Made by a program: the position numbers and the translations under genes. A stretch of 64,000 nt of DNA, from NCBI GenBank assembly GCA_025559845.1, contig CP048469.1:248001-312000 (forward strand), in the 5' to 3' direction. This DNA comes from Agrobacterium tumefaciens. Its GTDB lineage: Bacteria; Pseudomonadota; Alphaproteobacteria; Rhizobiales; Rhizobiaceae. Positions 18,527 through 27,888 of the stretch are shown in pieces. The notes beneath the pieces were generated by a model. That model was not told the origin of the DNA. It worked only from the letters and a program-made list of their open reading frames with translations, and did no database searches. Within the stretch, counting starts at the first letter, position 1. Each line of letters opens with the position of its first letter.

Positions 18527-20776
18527 ATGGATATGAACGAAATCAAGGAAATCTTTTTCCAGGAATGCGAGGAGCAGCTCGCTGAATTGGAATCGGGGCT
18601 TCTTAAATTGAACGATGGTGACCGGGACCCGGAAACCGTCAATGCCGTTTTCCGAGCCGTTCATTCCATCAAGGGCGGAGCAGGCGCTTTTGGCCTAGAC
18701 GATCTCGTCGCCTTCGCGCACGTCTTTGAAACGACGCTTGATTGCGTTCGCTCCAACAAGCTGGAGCCCACGCAGGATGTTCTCAAGGTCATGCTCAAGT
18801 CGGCAGACGTGCTCGCAGACCTCACCAACGCTGCCAGAGATGGCGGCAGTGTTGATGAAAGCCGCACACGCGGACTGGTGAAAGAGCTGGAAGCGCTGGC
18901 GAACGGAGAAGCGGTTCACGCTTCCGCACCGGCTCCGGTTGCTGCAAAAGCGCCTGTGTTTGCCGCGCCTGTACCGACGGATGACAGCGGCTTTCAGCCG
19001 ATCCCGTTCTCATTTACCGAGTTTTCCGACGACGAGCCGATGATGGAGACACCGGCTTTCCAGGTCAGCTTCAAGCCGCGCTCATCGCTGTATTCCAAGG
19101 GTAACGAGGCAGCGTTGCTGCTGCGTGATCTGTCGCGTATCGGCGAGATGAGCATCAATTGCGATCAGTCGGATCTGCCGTCTCTCGACAAGCTCGACCC
19201 TGAAGCTGCCTATTTCTCCTGGACCGTTTCGATCAAGACCGACAAGGGCGAAGAAGGCATTCGCAGCGTCTTCGAGTTTGCCGAGTGGGATTGCGATCTG
19301 GAAATCACACCGATTGCTTCGCAGACTGTGGAAGACGAAGAACTTCCAATGATTCCCGTTCCGTTCGACCTCTCCATTCTTGGTGGAGATGACGAACCTG
19401 CCGTGCAGCCTGTTTTCGAAGAGGCGTCTGACGCCGTTGTTGCTGTCGAAACGGCCGTTGCCGCAACGCAGGTCACGAAAAGCGTCAATGCTGCAATCGA
19501 AAAGCGCGAAGCCGCAGCTCCCGCTGCCGCAGCCGCCCAGGCCAACAATGCCGCAGCCAATGCGAGCGCCGGCCAGACGATCCGCGTCGATCTCGACCGC
19601 GTCGATCGCCTGATCAACCTCGTGGGCGAGCTGGTCATCAATCAGGCCATGCTTTCGCAGAGCGTCATCGAAAACGATGCCAGCGGAACCTCTGCCGTCA
19701 ACATGGGGCTGGAAGAGCTCCAGCAGTTGACGCGTGAGATTCAGGACAGCGTTATGGCGATCCGCGCTCAGCCGGTGAAGCCGGTATTCCAGCGCATGTC
19801 GCGTATCGTTCGCGAAGTGGCTGACATGATCGGTAAGCAGATCCGTCTGGTCACGGAGGGTGAAAACACCGAAGTCGACAAGACGGTGATCGACAAGCTG
19901 GCAGAACCGCTGACGCACATGATCCGCAACGCCGTCGACCACGGCGTCGAGACGCCGGAAAAACGCGAAGCTGCGGGCAAGAACCCGGAAGGCACGATCA
20001 AGCTTTCGGCCAAACACCGCTCGGGCCGCATTCTTATCGAACTCCAGGACGATGGCGCCGGTATCAACCGCGAACGCGTACGGCAGAAAGCCATCGACAA
20101 TGATCTGATTGCGGCAGATGCCAATCTGACCGACGAAGAAATCGATAACCTGATTTTTGCTCCGGGCTTCTCCACAGCCGACAAGATTTCCGACATTTCC
20201 GGCCGCGGCGTCGGCATGGACGTGGTCAAGCGCTCCATTCAGGCGCTTGGCGGTCGTATCAGCATCTCGTCCCGTCCCGGTCAGGGATCGACCTTTACGA
20301 TGAGCCTGCCACTGACACTCGCCGTCCTTGACGGCATGGTGGTGACGGTCGCCGGCCAGACACTTGTGGTCCCGTTGACGGCAATCGTCGAGACCTTGCA
20401 GCCGGAGGCGAAGAATATTCACTCCTTTGGCTCCAACCAGCGGCTGATCTCGATCCGCAACTCCTTCTGCCCGCTGGTGGATGTCGGGCGTATTCTGAAT
20501 TTCCGCCCGGTTCAGGCGAACCCGGTAGAAGGCGTAGCGCTTCTGGTGGAATCCGAAGGCGGCGGTCAGCGCGCCCTGATGGTCGATGCGATCCAGGGGC
20601 AGCGTCAGGTTGTCATCAAGTCGCTGGAAGCAAACTACACCCACGTTCCGGGTATTGCGGCTGCCACCATTCTTGGAGATGGCCGCGTAGCACTCATTCT
20701 GGATGTCGACGCGATTGTCAGCGCTTCGCGCGGGCAGCCGCTCAAGCAGGAAATGTCGCTCGCAGCGACGGGTTGA
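18527..20776 (+). CDS. cheA: Chemotaxis histidine kinase CheA
   Basis: A 749-residue kinase. P1 has the phospho-accepting His at H46 (AVHSIKGGAGAFG). A long Ala/acidic linker and P2-like region follow (about 130-350). The P3 dimer helices begin near 360 (DRLINLVGELVINQ), the ATPase P4 has N-box HMIRNAVDHG (about 464-473), DDGAGI and GRGVGMDVVK (about 560), and the CheW-like P5 runs from about 610. It phosphorylates CheY1, CheY2 and CheB in receptor arrays. It is 16 bp after cheY1 and 13 bp before cheR; the cheW gene that follows cheA in some rhizobia is absent. Confidence 0.96.
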   Translation: MDMNEIKEIFFQECEEQLAELESGLLKLNDGDRDPETVNAVFRAVHSIKGGAGAFGLDDLVAFAHVFETTLDCVRSNKLEPTQDVLKVMLKSADVLADLTNAARDGGSVDESRTRGLVKELEALANGEAVHASAPAPVAAKAPVFAAPVPTDDSGFQPIPFSFTEFSDDEPMMETPAFQVSFKPRSSLYSKGNEAALLLRDLSRIGEMSINCDQSDLPSLDKLDPEAAYFSWTVSIKTDKGEEGIRSVFEFAEWDCDLEITPIASQTVEDEELPMIPVPFDLSILGGDDEPAVQPVFEEASDAVVAVETAVAATQVTKSVNAAIEKREAAAPAAAAAQANNAAANASAGQTIRVDLDRVDRLINLVGELVINQAMLSQSVIENDASGTSAVNMGLEELQQLTREIQDSVMAIRAQPVKPVFQRMSRIVREVADMIGKQIRLVTEGENTEVDKTVIDKLAEPLTHMIRNAVDHGVETPEKREAAGKNPEGTIKLSAKHRSGRILIELQDDGAGINRERVRQKAIDNDLIAADANLTDEEIDNLIFAPGFSTADKISDISGRGVGMDVVKRSIQALGGRISISSRPGQGSTFTMSLPLTLAVLDGMVVTVAGQTLVVPLTAIVETLQPEAKNIHSFGSNQRLISIRNSFCPLVDVGRILNFRPVQANPVEGVALLVESEGGGQRALMVDAIQGQRQVVIKSLEANYTHVPGIAAATILGDGRVALILDVDAIVSASRGQPLKQEMSLAATG

Positions 20777-20789
20777 AAGCGGATAGTCA

Positions 20790-21698
20790 ATGGCAGCACT
20801 TAGTTTCAGCGATCAGCGTCAATCTCCAGACGAAGTTCTCGCCAGCGGTGAATACCCGCTGACCCGGCGCGATCTGTCCGAAATTGCTGCGATGATCTAC
20901 GCGGATGCGGGCATTTACCTGAACGACACCAAGGCGTCGCTGGTCTATTCGCGACTGTCGAAGCACATTCGCAATCTCGGCCTGTCGGGTTTCCGTGAAT
21001 ATTGTGCATTGGTGTCGTCACCGGAAGGTGCACCCGCACGGCGCGAGATGCTGTCGCATCTCACGACCAACTTCACGCGGTTCTTCCGGGAAAACCATCA
21101 TTTCGAGCACCTGCGCGACCACGTTCTTCCTGGGTTGGTGGCACGGGCCAAGGCGGGGGGGCGTGTCAGAATATGGTCTGCGGCCTGCTCTGACGGCCAG
21201 GAGCCATATTCGATTGCGTTGACCGTGCTCGCCATGTTTCCGAATGCGGCCGATTACGACTTCAAGATCCTCGCAACCGATATTGACCCGAAGATATTGG
21301 CGCAGGCCCGCGCTGGTATCTACGACGAGAACGCGCTGGAAACCGTTTCACCCGTCATGCGCAAGCAGTGGTTTACGGAAGTGGATGCGGGCGGTCGCCG
21401 GAAGTTCCGCATCGACGATAAGGTGAAACGCCTCATCACCTTCAACGAACTGAACCTGATGACGCAGTGGCCGTTCAAGGGCAACTTCGACGTCATCTTC
21501 TGCCGCAACGTTGTGATCTATTTCGACGAGCCGACCCAGGTCCGCATCTGGTCCCGTTTTGCAGGATTGCTGCCGGAGGGTGGTCATCTTTATATCGGTC
21601 ACTCCGAACGTGTCTCGGGCGACCCGAAGAACCTCTTCGATAATACCGGCATCACGACCTATCGCCTCATCGGCCACAAGTCGGGGAGAAACGCATGA
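20790..21698 (+). CDS. cheR: Chemoreceptor glutamate methyltransferase CheR
   Basis: A 302-residue SAM-dependent methyltransferase that methylates receptor Glu residues for adaptation. It has the helical N-terminal domain ([18 protein letters not shown]) and the SAM-binding motif [15 protein letters not shown] near residue 128, followed by [18 protein letters not shown]. It overlaps cheB by 4 bases (ATGA). Length and motifs are normal. Confidence 0.96.
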   Translation: MAALSFSDQRQSPDEVLASGEYPLTRRDLSEIAAMIYADAGIYLNDTKASLVYSRLSKHIRNLGLSGFREYCALVSSPEGAPARREMLSHLTTNFTRFFRENHHFEHLRDHVLPGLVARAKAGGRVRIWSAACSDGQEPYSIALTVLAMFPNAADYDFKILATDIDPKILAQARAGIYDENALETVSPVMRKQWFTEVDAGGRRKFRIDDKVKRLITFNELNLMTQWPFKGNFDVIFCRNVVIYFDEPTQVRIWSRFAGLLPEGGHLYIGHSERVSGDPKNLFDNTGITTYRLIGHKSGRNA

Positions 21699-22750
21699 GC
21701 GTGCCAGCACGGGTACTCGTCGTTGATGACTCTCCCACGATGCGTGGACTGATTTCGGCTGTCCTCAAGGCTGACCCGGAGGTCGAGGTCGTGGGGCAGG
21801 CGGGCAACGCCATGGAAGCGCGCGCCGCGATCAAGCAACTCAATCCCGACGTCGTCACACTCGATATCGAGATGCCGGAGATGAACGGTCTCGAGTTTCT
21901 CGAAAAAATCATGCGCCTGCGTCCGATGCCGGTCATCATGGTCTCGTCATTGACGCATCGCGGTGCCGATGCCTCGCTGGCGGCTCTTGAAATCGGCGCA
22001 TTTGATTGCGTTGGAAAGCCGGCGCCCGGCGATGCACGCCCGTTCGGCGATCTGGCTGATAAGGTGAAGGCAGCGGCCCGATCGCAAAGGTCGGGTTTCC
22101 GTGCGGCGAGACCCGAAACGCCCGCGACACCGCAACAGGTCGCTGCAGCCGAATATCGGGCAGGTCGCAAGGTTGTGGCGATCGGTTCGTCCACGGGTGG
22201 CGTCGAGGCGTTGATCACCGTGCTTCAGAAGTTCCCCGTCAACTGCCCGCCGACCGTCATCACGCAGCACATGCCGCCGACGTTTACGAGAAGTTTTGCT
22301 GAAAGGCTCAACCGCATCTGTGCGCCTGTCGTCGAAGAGGCGACGGACGGTGCGCGTCTGCAGACAGGCAAGATCTATCTCGCACCGGGTGGCGAGCGCC
22401 ATCTTCAGATCGCCAATCGTTCTGCGCCCTGCTGCAGACTTGTCGAGCGCGACCCTGTCAACGGCCACCGTCCATCTGTGGATGTTCTCTTTGATTCCGT
22501 GGCTGAGCTCGCCGGGCGCAATGCCGTCGGCGTCATTCTCACCGGCATGGGGCGCGATGGCGCGGCCGGTCTCTTGAAGATGCGCCACGCTGGCGCGCGA
22601 ACGGTCGGCCAGAATGAAAAAACCTGTGTCGTTTACGGCATGCCCAGAGTGGCCCACGAACTGGGTGCCGTCGAACAACAATTGCCGTTGGGCTCCATCG
22701 GCGAAGAAATCCTGAAACTAACCACCGCCCGTAAAGAAGGTTCTGAATAA
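21695..22750 (+). CDS. cheB: Chemotaxis methylesterase/deamidase CheB
   Basis: A 351-residue protein with an N-terminal receiver domain (phospho-acceptor D57 in [11 protein letters not shown]) and a C-terminal methylesterase. The catalytic triad is visible: Ser in [10 protein letters not shown] (about 165), His in [12 protein letters not shown] (about 190) and Asp in GMGRDGAAG (about 287). It demethylates receptors once phosphorylated by CheA, opposing CheR. It overlaps cheR by 4 bases and cheY2 by 1 base (TAATG). Confidence 0.96.
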   Translation: MSVPARVLVVDDSPTMRGLISAVLKADPEVEVVGQAGNAMEARAAIKQLNPDVVTLDIEMPEMNGLEFLEKIMRLRPMPVIMVSSLTHRGADASLAALEIGAFDCVGKPAPGDARPFGDLADKVKAAARSQRSGFRAARPETPATPQQVAAAEYRAGRKVVAIGSSTGGVEALITVLQKFPVNCPPTVITQHMPPTFTRSFAERLNRICAPVVEEATDGARLQTGKIYLAPGGERHLQIANRSAPCCRLVERDPVNGHRPSVDVLFDSVAELAGRNAVGVILTGMGRDGAAGLLKMRHAGARTVGQNEKTCVVYGMPRVAHELGAVEQQLPLGSIGEEILKLTTARKEGSE

Positions 22751-23139
22751 TGTCTCTCGCAGAAAAAATTAAAGTTCTGATCGTTGATGATCAGGTGACC
22801 AGCCGGCTGCTGCTGAGCGATGCCCTGACACAGCTCGGCTTCAAGCAGATCACCGCCGCTGGCGACGGCGAGCAGGGAATGAAGATCATGGAGCAGCAGC
22901 CCCATCACCTCGTCATTTCCGATTTCAACATGCCGAAGATGGATGGTCTGGGTTTCCTGCACGCCGTTCGTACCAACCCGAACACCAAGAAAGCCGCCTT
23001 CATCATTCTGACCGCGCAGGGCGACAGGGCTCTGGTTCAGAAGGCAGCCCAGCTTGGTGCCAACAACGTTCTGGCCAAGCCCTTTACGATTGAAAAAATG
23101 AAGGCTGCCATCGAGGCTGTTTTTGGATCGCTGAAATGA
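22750..23139 (+). CDS. cheY2: CheY2 motor-binding response regulator
   Basis: A 129-residue receiver with the acidic pair in IVDDQVTS, phospho-acceptor D58 ([12 protein letters not shown]) and Lys in [11 protein letters not shown]. By operon position this is the CheY2 that in Sinorhizobium binds the flagellar switch when phosphorylated. It is coupled to cheB (TAATG) and cheD (ATGA). Confidence 0.94.
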   Translation: MSLAEKIKVLIVDDQVTSRLLLSDALTQLGFKQITAAGDGEQGMKIMEQQPHHLVISDFNMPKMDGLGFLHAVRTNPNTKKAAFIILTAQGDRALVQKAAQLGANNVLAKPFTIEKMKAAIEAVFGSLK

Positions 23140-23681
23140 TCGAAACTGCGGCCAAGCGCGTTCATATTATACAGGGTGAGTATAAGGTCATCAGCGATCC
23201 CGATGTGGTCCTGACGACGTTGCTCGGTTCGTGCGTGGCTGCCTGTTTGAGAGATCCCGTTGCCGGTGTCGGAGGAATGAACCATTTCCTCCTGCCGGGA
23301 ACCGGGGGCACGACGGGCGGAGATGCGACGCGCTATGGCGTGCATCTCATGGAGCTGCTCATCAACGGGCTTCTCAAGAAAGGTGCGCGCCGAGACCGGC
23401 TGGAAGCCAAGGTCTTCGGTGGGGCGAAAACGATCGCCAGCTTCTCCAATGTCGGAGAGCAGAACGCTGCCTTCGCCATGCAGTTCCTGAAAGACGAAGG
23501 CATCCGCGTCATCAGCTCCTCGACGGGCGGGGAGCATGGGCGGAAAATCGAATTCTGGCCTGTTTCCGGACGGGCAAGACAACATCCGCTGACCGGCGCG
23601 GAAGCTCAGAAGACGGTTGCCCTTGAGACACGTCCGGCTCCTGCGCCCAAGCCGGTCGCGAATGACATCGAGTTCTTTTAG
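23136..23681 (+). CDS. cheD: Chemoreceptor glutamine deamidase CheD
   Basis: A 181-residue CheD. The catalytic Cys is C33 in [10 protein letters not shown], and the His is H50 in GGMNHFLLP; the conserved KVFGGA stretch is present. It deamidates specific receptor Gln residues to Glu. The start overlaps the cheY2 stop. The tail after residue 150 is longer than in minimal CheD proteins and is Pro/Ala-rich. Confidence 0.94.
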   Translation: MIETAAKRVHIIQGEYKVISDPDVVLTTLLGSCVAACLRDPVAGVGGMNHFLLPGTGGTTGGDATRYGVHLMELLINGLLKKGARRDRLEAKVFGGAKTIASFSNVGEQNAAFAMQFLKDEGIRVISSSTGGEHGRKIEFWPVSGRARQHPLTGAEAQKTVALETRPAPAPKPVANDIEFF

Positions 23682-23694
23682 TGCGGAGTTATTA

Positions 23695-24078
23695 ATGCAG
23701 ATTGCAGACCACCTGGTTTCCACTCCGTTTGAAGAAGCGTTGCCGGACGTCCTGATGCGTGTCGTGTCGGAGCTGCACGATGTCGCCTACCTTATCGAAC
23801 GCATCGAACCGCAATTGCTTGATCTGGCGGATGGCGCATTGTCTGCAGAGGGCGTCAAGCTGCTGCAAGGCATCGATCTTGCCGTGCAGAAGACCCGCGG
23901 GCTTGCTGAATTCATCGATACGGTGACCGGCTCCATTCCCGGAGACTGGATCGTCGACGTCAGCACCGCGCTCAGCCTCGTCAAACTTGCCGAAATGCAG
24001 AAAGCACTCGGTTCAACCATCCGTCATGGTCATTCGCAGCCGCTCGACAAAGCTGCCGGAGACTTCGATCTCTTCTGA
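23695..24078 (+). CDS. cheT: CheT, rhizobial chemotaxis protein
   Basis: A 127-residue, largely helical acidic protein at the end of the che operon, where cheT lies in Sinorhizobium meliloti. Residues 61-65 read DLAVQ, a DxxxQ motif like the phosphatase motif of CheZ; S. meliloti CheT has been linked to CheY dephosphorylation and to CheR. The ATG at 23695 gives the conserved MQIADHLVST start with GGAG ahead of it; an open frame from 23617 overlaps cheD and adds basic residues unlike the protein. Confidence 0.85.
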   Translation: MQIADHLVSTPFEEALPDVLMRVVSELHDVAYLIERIEPQLLDLADGALSAEGVKLLQGIDLAVQKTRGLAEFIDTVTGSIPGDWIVDVSTALSLVKLAEMQKALGSTIRHGHSQPLDKAAGDFDLF

Positions 24079-24192
24079 AGCCTTCCACAATATCCTGTTT
24101 TAAAGCTTTCTAATAACACGCGGTAAGGCAACGCTCGCGCAAGCTTCGCATCCTAATGTGATGACGGGACCATAAGGTCTCGGACTCTATGA

Positions 24193-25893
24193 ATGACGGT
24201 GCGGAACAGAATGAATCTGTTAAATCAACTCCCTCAGGTCTTGAAGAATTTCGCGGCACTGGGTCAGACACGGCTGCTGATGCTGGGTGGCGTGGGCATT
24301 TTGTCCATGGCGATCATCCTTGCAGCAGCGCTTTATGTGAACCGCCCTGCCTACGAGACCCTTTATGTGGGGCTTGAGAAAAGCGATCTGAACAAGATCA
24401 GTGTTGCTCTTGCTGAAGCCAACCTTGATTTCCAGGTGGGCGCCGACGGCGCAAGCCTGCAGGTGCCGGTGGGTGCGACGAGCAAGGCGCGTCTGCTTTT
24501 GGCTGAGCGTGGCCTGCCGGACAGCGCTAATGCCGGTTACGAACTCTTCGATAACGTAGGATCGCTTGGCCTGACGTCCTTCATGCAGGAAGTCACCCGT
24601 GTTCGCGCTCTTGAAGGTGAAATTGGACGGTCCATTCAGCAGATCGACGGAGTGGCTGCCGCACGTGTTCACATCGTCTTGCCGGATGTCGGCAACTTCC
24701 GCCGTGGCGAACAGAAGCCCACGGCCTCTGTCATGATCCGCGCCAGCTCGTCTGCCGGCCGCAAGGCTGCTGCCTCCATTCGTCACCTCGTCGCCTCGGC
24801 TGTTCCCGGCCTTGAAGCCGATGACGTGACACTGCTTGATTCGACCGGGCAACTGCTCGCCTCTGGCGACGACGTCACCAACGCTGCCATGAACCGGTCG
24901 TTGACGCTCGCGCAGAACGTTCAGCAGGAAATCGAAACCAACATCGACAAGGCACTGGCGCCTTTCCTTGGTATGGATAACTTCCGTTCCAGCGTGACGG
25001 CACAGATCAATACCGACAGCCGTCAGGTTCAGGAGACCGTCTACGACCCTGAATCGCGCGTCGAGCGTTCTGTCCGCACCACCAAGGAAGACCAGAAGTC
25101 TCAGGAAACGCAGCCCGACACGGCCGCGACAGTAGAGCAGAACGTTCCCCAGGCCGCGCCTCAGGGCGGTGGCGGCGGACCGCAGTCTTCCGACGAGTCG
25201 GCCAAGAAGGAAGAGCAGACCAACTACGAGATCAATTCCAAGACCGTCGCGACTGTCAAAAACGGTTACACGTTGGAAAAGGTTTCGGTCGCCGTTGTCG
25301 TCAACAAGGGTCGTATTGCGAAAATGGTTGGCGAGCCTGCCGATCAGGCAAAGATCGACGCCTATCTGGCGGAAATGCAGAAGATCGTTACCTCTGCCGC
25401 CGGTATTTCTTCAGATCGCGGTGATGTCATCACGCTGACGGCCATGGACTTCCTAGAAACACAGCTTCTCGACGAAGCTGTGGCAGGACCGGGCATCATG
25501 GAAGTTCTCAGCCGCAATTCGGCTGGCATCATCAACTCGCTTGCCTTCGTTGCCGTCGCATTCCTGGTCATCTGGCTCGGCGTCCGTCCCCTGGTCCGCA
25601 CCGTGGCAGGCAATGGCTCCTCGGTCAGCGAACTCAGCCAGGATGCCGCTGGTCTGGAACTTCCGGATTTCGCACCGGCACTGGAAGCAGGATCGGGTGG
25701 TCTCATGGAAGGGTTCGGCGCCGACTTCGGGTTCGACAGCACCGACGATCTTCTGGCAGGCGACGACGGCGATGGCACCTTCAATCGCCGGGTTCGCGAA
25801 GGACCGGAACGCCGCCTGTCCCGCATGGTGGAAATCAGCGAGGAAAGAGCAGCGAAGATCCTTCGCAAGTGGGCCTTGGAAAAAGCTGCATGA
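24193..25893 (+). CDS. fliF: Flagellar MS-ring protein FliF
   Basis: A 566-residue FliF. One membrane segment lies near the N-terminus (LLMLGGVGILSMAIILAAAL, about 29-48) and a second near 440-460 (LAFVAVAFLVIWLGV). Between them is the ring-building region (DSANAGYELFDNVGSLGLTS), and the acidic C-terminal tail is where FliG binds. It is the base of the rotor and export housing in the inner membrane. An ATG at 24211 (MNLLNQLPQ) is an equally credible start, as no strong ribosome site decides. It lies 114 bp after cheT, and a strong terminator follows, so it is cut off from visN. Confidence 0.94.
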   Translation: MTVRNRMNLLNQLPQVLKNFAALGQTRLLMLGGVGILSMAIILAAALYVNRPAYETLYVGLEKSDLNKISVALAEANLDFQVGADGASLQVPVGATSKARLLLAERGLPDSANAGYELFDNVGSLGLTSFMQEVTRVRALEGEIGRSIQQIDGVAAARVHIVLPDVGNFRRGEQKPTASVMIRASSSAGRKAAASIRHLVASAVPGLEADDVTLLDSTGQLLASGDDVTNAAMNRSLTLAQNVQQEIETNIDKALAPFLGMDNFRSSVTAQINTDSRQVQETVYDPESRVERSVRTTKEDQKSQETQPDTAATVEQNVPQAAPQGGGGGPQSSDESAKKEEQTNYEINSKTVATVKNGYTLEKVSVAVVVNKGRIAKMVGEPADQAKIDAYLAEMQKIVTSAAGISSDRGDVITLTAMDFLETQLLDEAVAGPGIMEVLSRNSAGIINSLAFVAVAFLVIWLGVRPLVRTVAGNGSSVSELSQDAAGLELPDFAPALEAGSGGLMEGFGADFGFDSTDDLLAGDDGDGTFNRRVREGPERRLSRMVEISEERAAKILRKWALEKAA

Positions 25894-25900
25894 TTTTGAC

Positions 25901-25933
25901 AAACGGTCGGGTAACCCCGGCCGTTTTCGTTTT
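25901..25933 (+). terminator. Terminator after fliF
   Basis: An 11-bp stem (AAACGGTCGGG / CCCGGCCGTTT, one G-T pair) around a TAAC loop, followed by TCGTTTTT. It ends the che-fliF unit and makes visN-visR a separate transcript. Confidence 0.92.
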
Positions 25934-26222
25934 TGGGCCGATCGGTGTTACGTTGCGTAGGGGGACACGGATTTTCGTTTTGGGACGGCGTTTACAAATT
26001 ATTCAGCAACGTTGCACTTTGCTGGGAATAGTCCGAGAATGACAATTATGAATATGCCAGCTTTTCAGTATGTTTTCTTGGAATGGACAGATTCGGAAAT
26101 GCGTGGAAATGCTGGGGCCAAGGAATAGCAATTCCGCGTCGGTTCCATAGAATGAAGTGATTCGGTCTCCGGGGGCGCGCTGTTATGGTGGTGTGTTTCT
26201 TGAATGGAATGATTCCATCCCG
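25934..26222. other. visN upstream region
   Basis: The gap from fliF to visN is about 330 bases, with the terminator at its left end. The rest is AT-richer and presumably holds the visN promoter. No clear promoter boxes or gene are seen. Confidence 0.45.
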
Positions 26223-26993
26223 ATGTATAATCTCCCGCTGGGAGCAAGAGGGCGTAGGCGATTGAAAGTCGATGTTGATATCCGCAGGCTGTCGACCAGG
26301 CCTATGGAAGGCATGGGGAAGCCGTTGCCGCGTGATCAGCTTGCCAAAAATGTTGCGGCTTCGGCCGCGGCCGGAAACGTTGCAGGTGCTCTGGACCTGC
26401 TCGTAACCTATGCAGGTGCATCCCATTATCTTCTGGCACGGGACGATTTGCTCGAAGAGACCGGGTTGAAGTTTATCGTCACCTCGGATTGGCCTTTCGA
26501 TCTGGTTCGCAGATTGGGCACTGAGCTTGCAAACAGCCAGAACCGATCCAGCGAGATGGAAAAATGCCTCTCGCTGCTGAAGCCGCGATTGCTGCTGCTG
26601 CCGGACGACGTGTCGATCCCTTCTGGAATTGACCGGCAATATTCTGCCTTGTCGTTCTGTGTCGGCCGTATCCGCCTGTCGCTGTTGCTCCTGTTTCCGG
26701 AAGATGCGGTACCCTTGCCGGAGCGGTTGCGTGAAATCGCTCTCCTGACAGGTTATTGCGTCAGCTTCGGCATTGCCAGCGAAGCCAAGACGGTCCGTGA
26801 TATCGACCTGACGGAGCGCGAACTCGAATGCCTGTTCTGGATTGCTGAAGGCAAGACCAGCGACGAAATTGCGATGATCCTTGGAATTTCGCGAAATACG
26901 ATCAATAATTACATCACTAGCGTCATGCGGAAAACCGCGACGAAAACCCGCTCGGAGGCGATTGCCTACGCCGTGCGAAACAATCTCGTATAA
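26223..26993 (+). CDS. visN: LuxR-family transcriptional regulator VisN
   Basis: About 256 residues: an N-terminal ligand-binding-like domain and a C-terminal LuxR helix-turn-helix (LTERELECLFWIAEGKTSDE, then SRNTINNYITSVMRK). With VisR it forms the top-level activator of flagellar, motility and chemotaxis genes in rhizobia, acting through Rem. The start is uncertain: ATG 26223 is used; TTG near 26262 (after GAGGG) and ATG 26304 are also in frame. It lies just upstream of visR. Confidence 0.88.
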   Translation: MYNLPLGARGRRRLKVDVDIRRLSTRPMEGMGKPLPRDQLAKNVAASAAAGNVAGALDLLVTYAGASHYLLARDDLLEETGLKFIVTSDWPFDLVRRLGTELANSQNRSSEMEKCLSLLKPRLLLLPDDVSIPSGIDRQYSALSFCVGRIRLSLLLLFPEDAVPLPERLREIALLTGYCVSFGIASEAKTVRDIDLTERELECLFWIAEGKTSDEIAMILGISRNTINNYITSVMRKTATKTRSEAIAYAVRNNLV

Positions 26994-27003
26994 CGGTTGG
27001 ACG

Positions 27004-27747
27004 ATGGTACAGATGAAGGGCAGTGAGGGTATGGGACAGGCAGGGCCGTTTCACCGTGGGCCAGCGGTGACGAGCAGGTCGGATCTTTTTCCGAAACTCG
27101 TGTCCATGCAGAAAGTGCTCGGTGCTCGCAACTTCGTTGTATCGAAGGCTGCGGCCTCCGGTTTCCCGAACAAGAAAAAAATGACATGTGAGCTCGAAAA
27201 CTGGGGCATGAATGCCGCCGAGCAAAGCACACAGTTCATTCGCTCTGTCGGCGATATTCTTCTCGATCATATTGAAACGTCGCTTTTGCCGGTGATCTGG
27301 CGAAACAAGAACGGTGGCGGTTTCGCGGATCTCCCCGATGTTCCTGCGTTGCTGCGCCGGATCGAAAACGACACCTTGCCTTATGCGGGTCTCGCGATGC
27401 CCGTCCGGCTTGGCACGATCGGCAATGGGTATATCGTTTTCTGCGGCAGCAATCTTGTCCTCGACAATGAGATTGTCATCGAACAGCACATCAAGTGCTG
27501 TGAGATCATGGTGGACATGCTGGCACTGGATGAGCGTAAGGCCGCTCCTTCTGAAGCGCTCAGTGAACGAGAAATTGCGTGCCTTCAACTGGCTGGCGAC
27601 GGCCGTATCAGCGAAGAAATCGCTGTGAAGCTTGGCCTTTCTGTTCACACGGTCAACGCCTATCTGGGATCGGCAACGATCAAGCTTGATTCCGTCAACC
27701 GCATCCAGGCAATCGCAAAGGCGATCCGGCTCGGCTACATCCACTGA
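27004..27747 (+). CDS. visR: LuxR-family transcriptional regulator VisR
   Basis: A 247-residue partner of VisN with the same layout: an N-terminal sensing-type domain and a C-terminal LuxR helix-turn-helix (LSEREIACLQLAGDGRISEE, then SVHTVNAYLGSA). VisN and VisR act as a heterodimer in Sinorhizobium. ATG 27004 is chosen because an extension to 26881 would overlap the DNA-binding domain of visN. The gap to visN is 10 bp. In Sinorhizobium flhB follows visR; here a chemoreceptor gene and a housekeeping block do. Confidence 0.9.
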   Translation: MVQMKGSEGMGQAGPFHRGPAVTSRSDLFPKLVSMQKVLGARNFVVSKAAASGFPNKKKMTCELENWGMNAAEQSTQFIRSVGDILLDHIETSLLPVIWRNKNGGGFADLPDVPALLRRIENDTLPYAGLAMPVRLGTIGNGYIVFCGSNLVLDNEIVIEQHIKCCEIMVDMLALDERKAAPSEALSEREIACLQLAGDGRISEEIAVKLGLSVHTVNAYLGSATIKLDSVNRIQAIAKAIRLGYIH

Positions 27748-27888
27748 TAGACGCCGACAGGGTTTGTCGACATCCGCCATCGGCCACGACAGCCGAGGGG
27801 CCGCACTTTTTGCGCTTCGTCAACTTCGCCAAATTTTAACAGTTGCCCATTAAAACTATTTCAGTTTTGGCTCTGGGGAACTGTTTTC

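Noticed and set aside
19082..20644. 520-codon open frame antisense to cheA
   Set aside because: A shadow of GC-rich coding; cheA has complete kinase motifs and the antisense protein looks random.
27760..27830. CGGCC...GGCCG hairpin with TTTTT after visR
   Set aside because: Only five pairs with a long loop and three bases before the T-run; too weak to call as a terminator.
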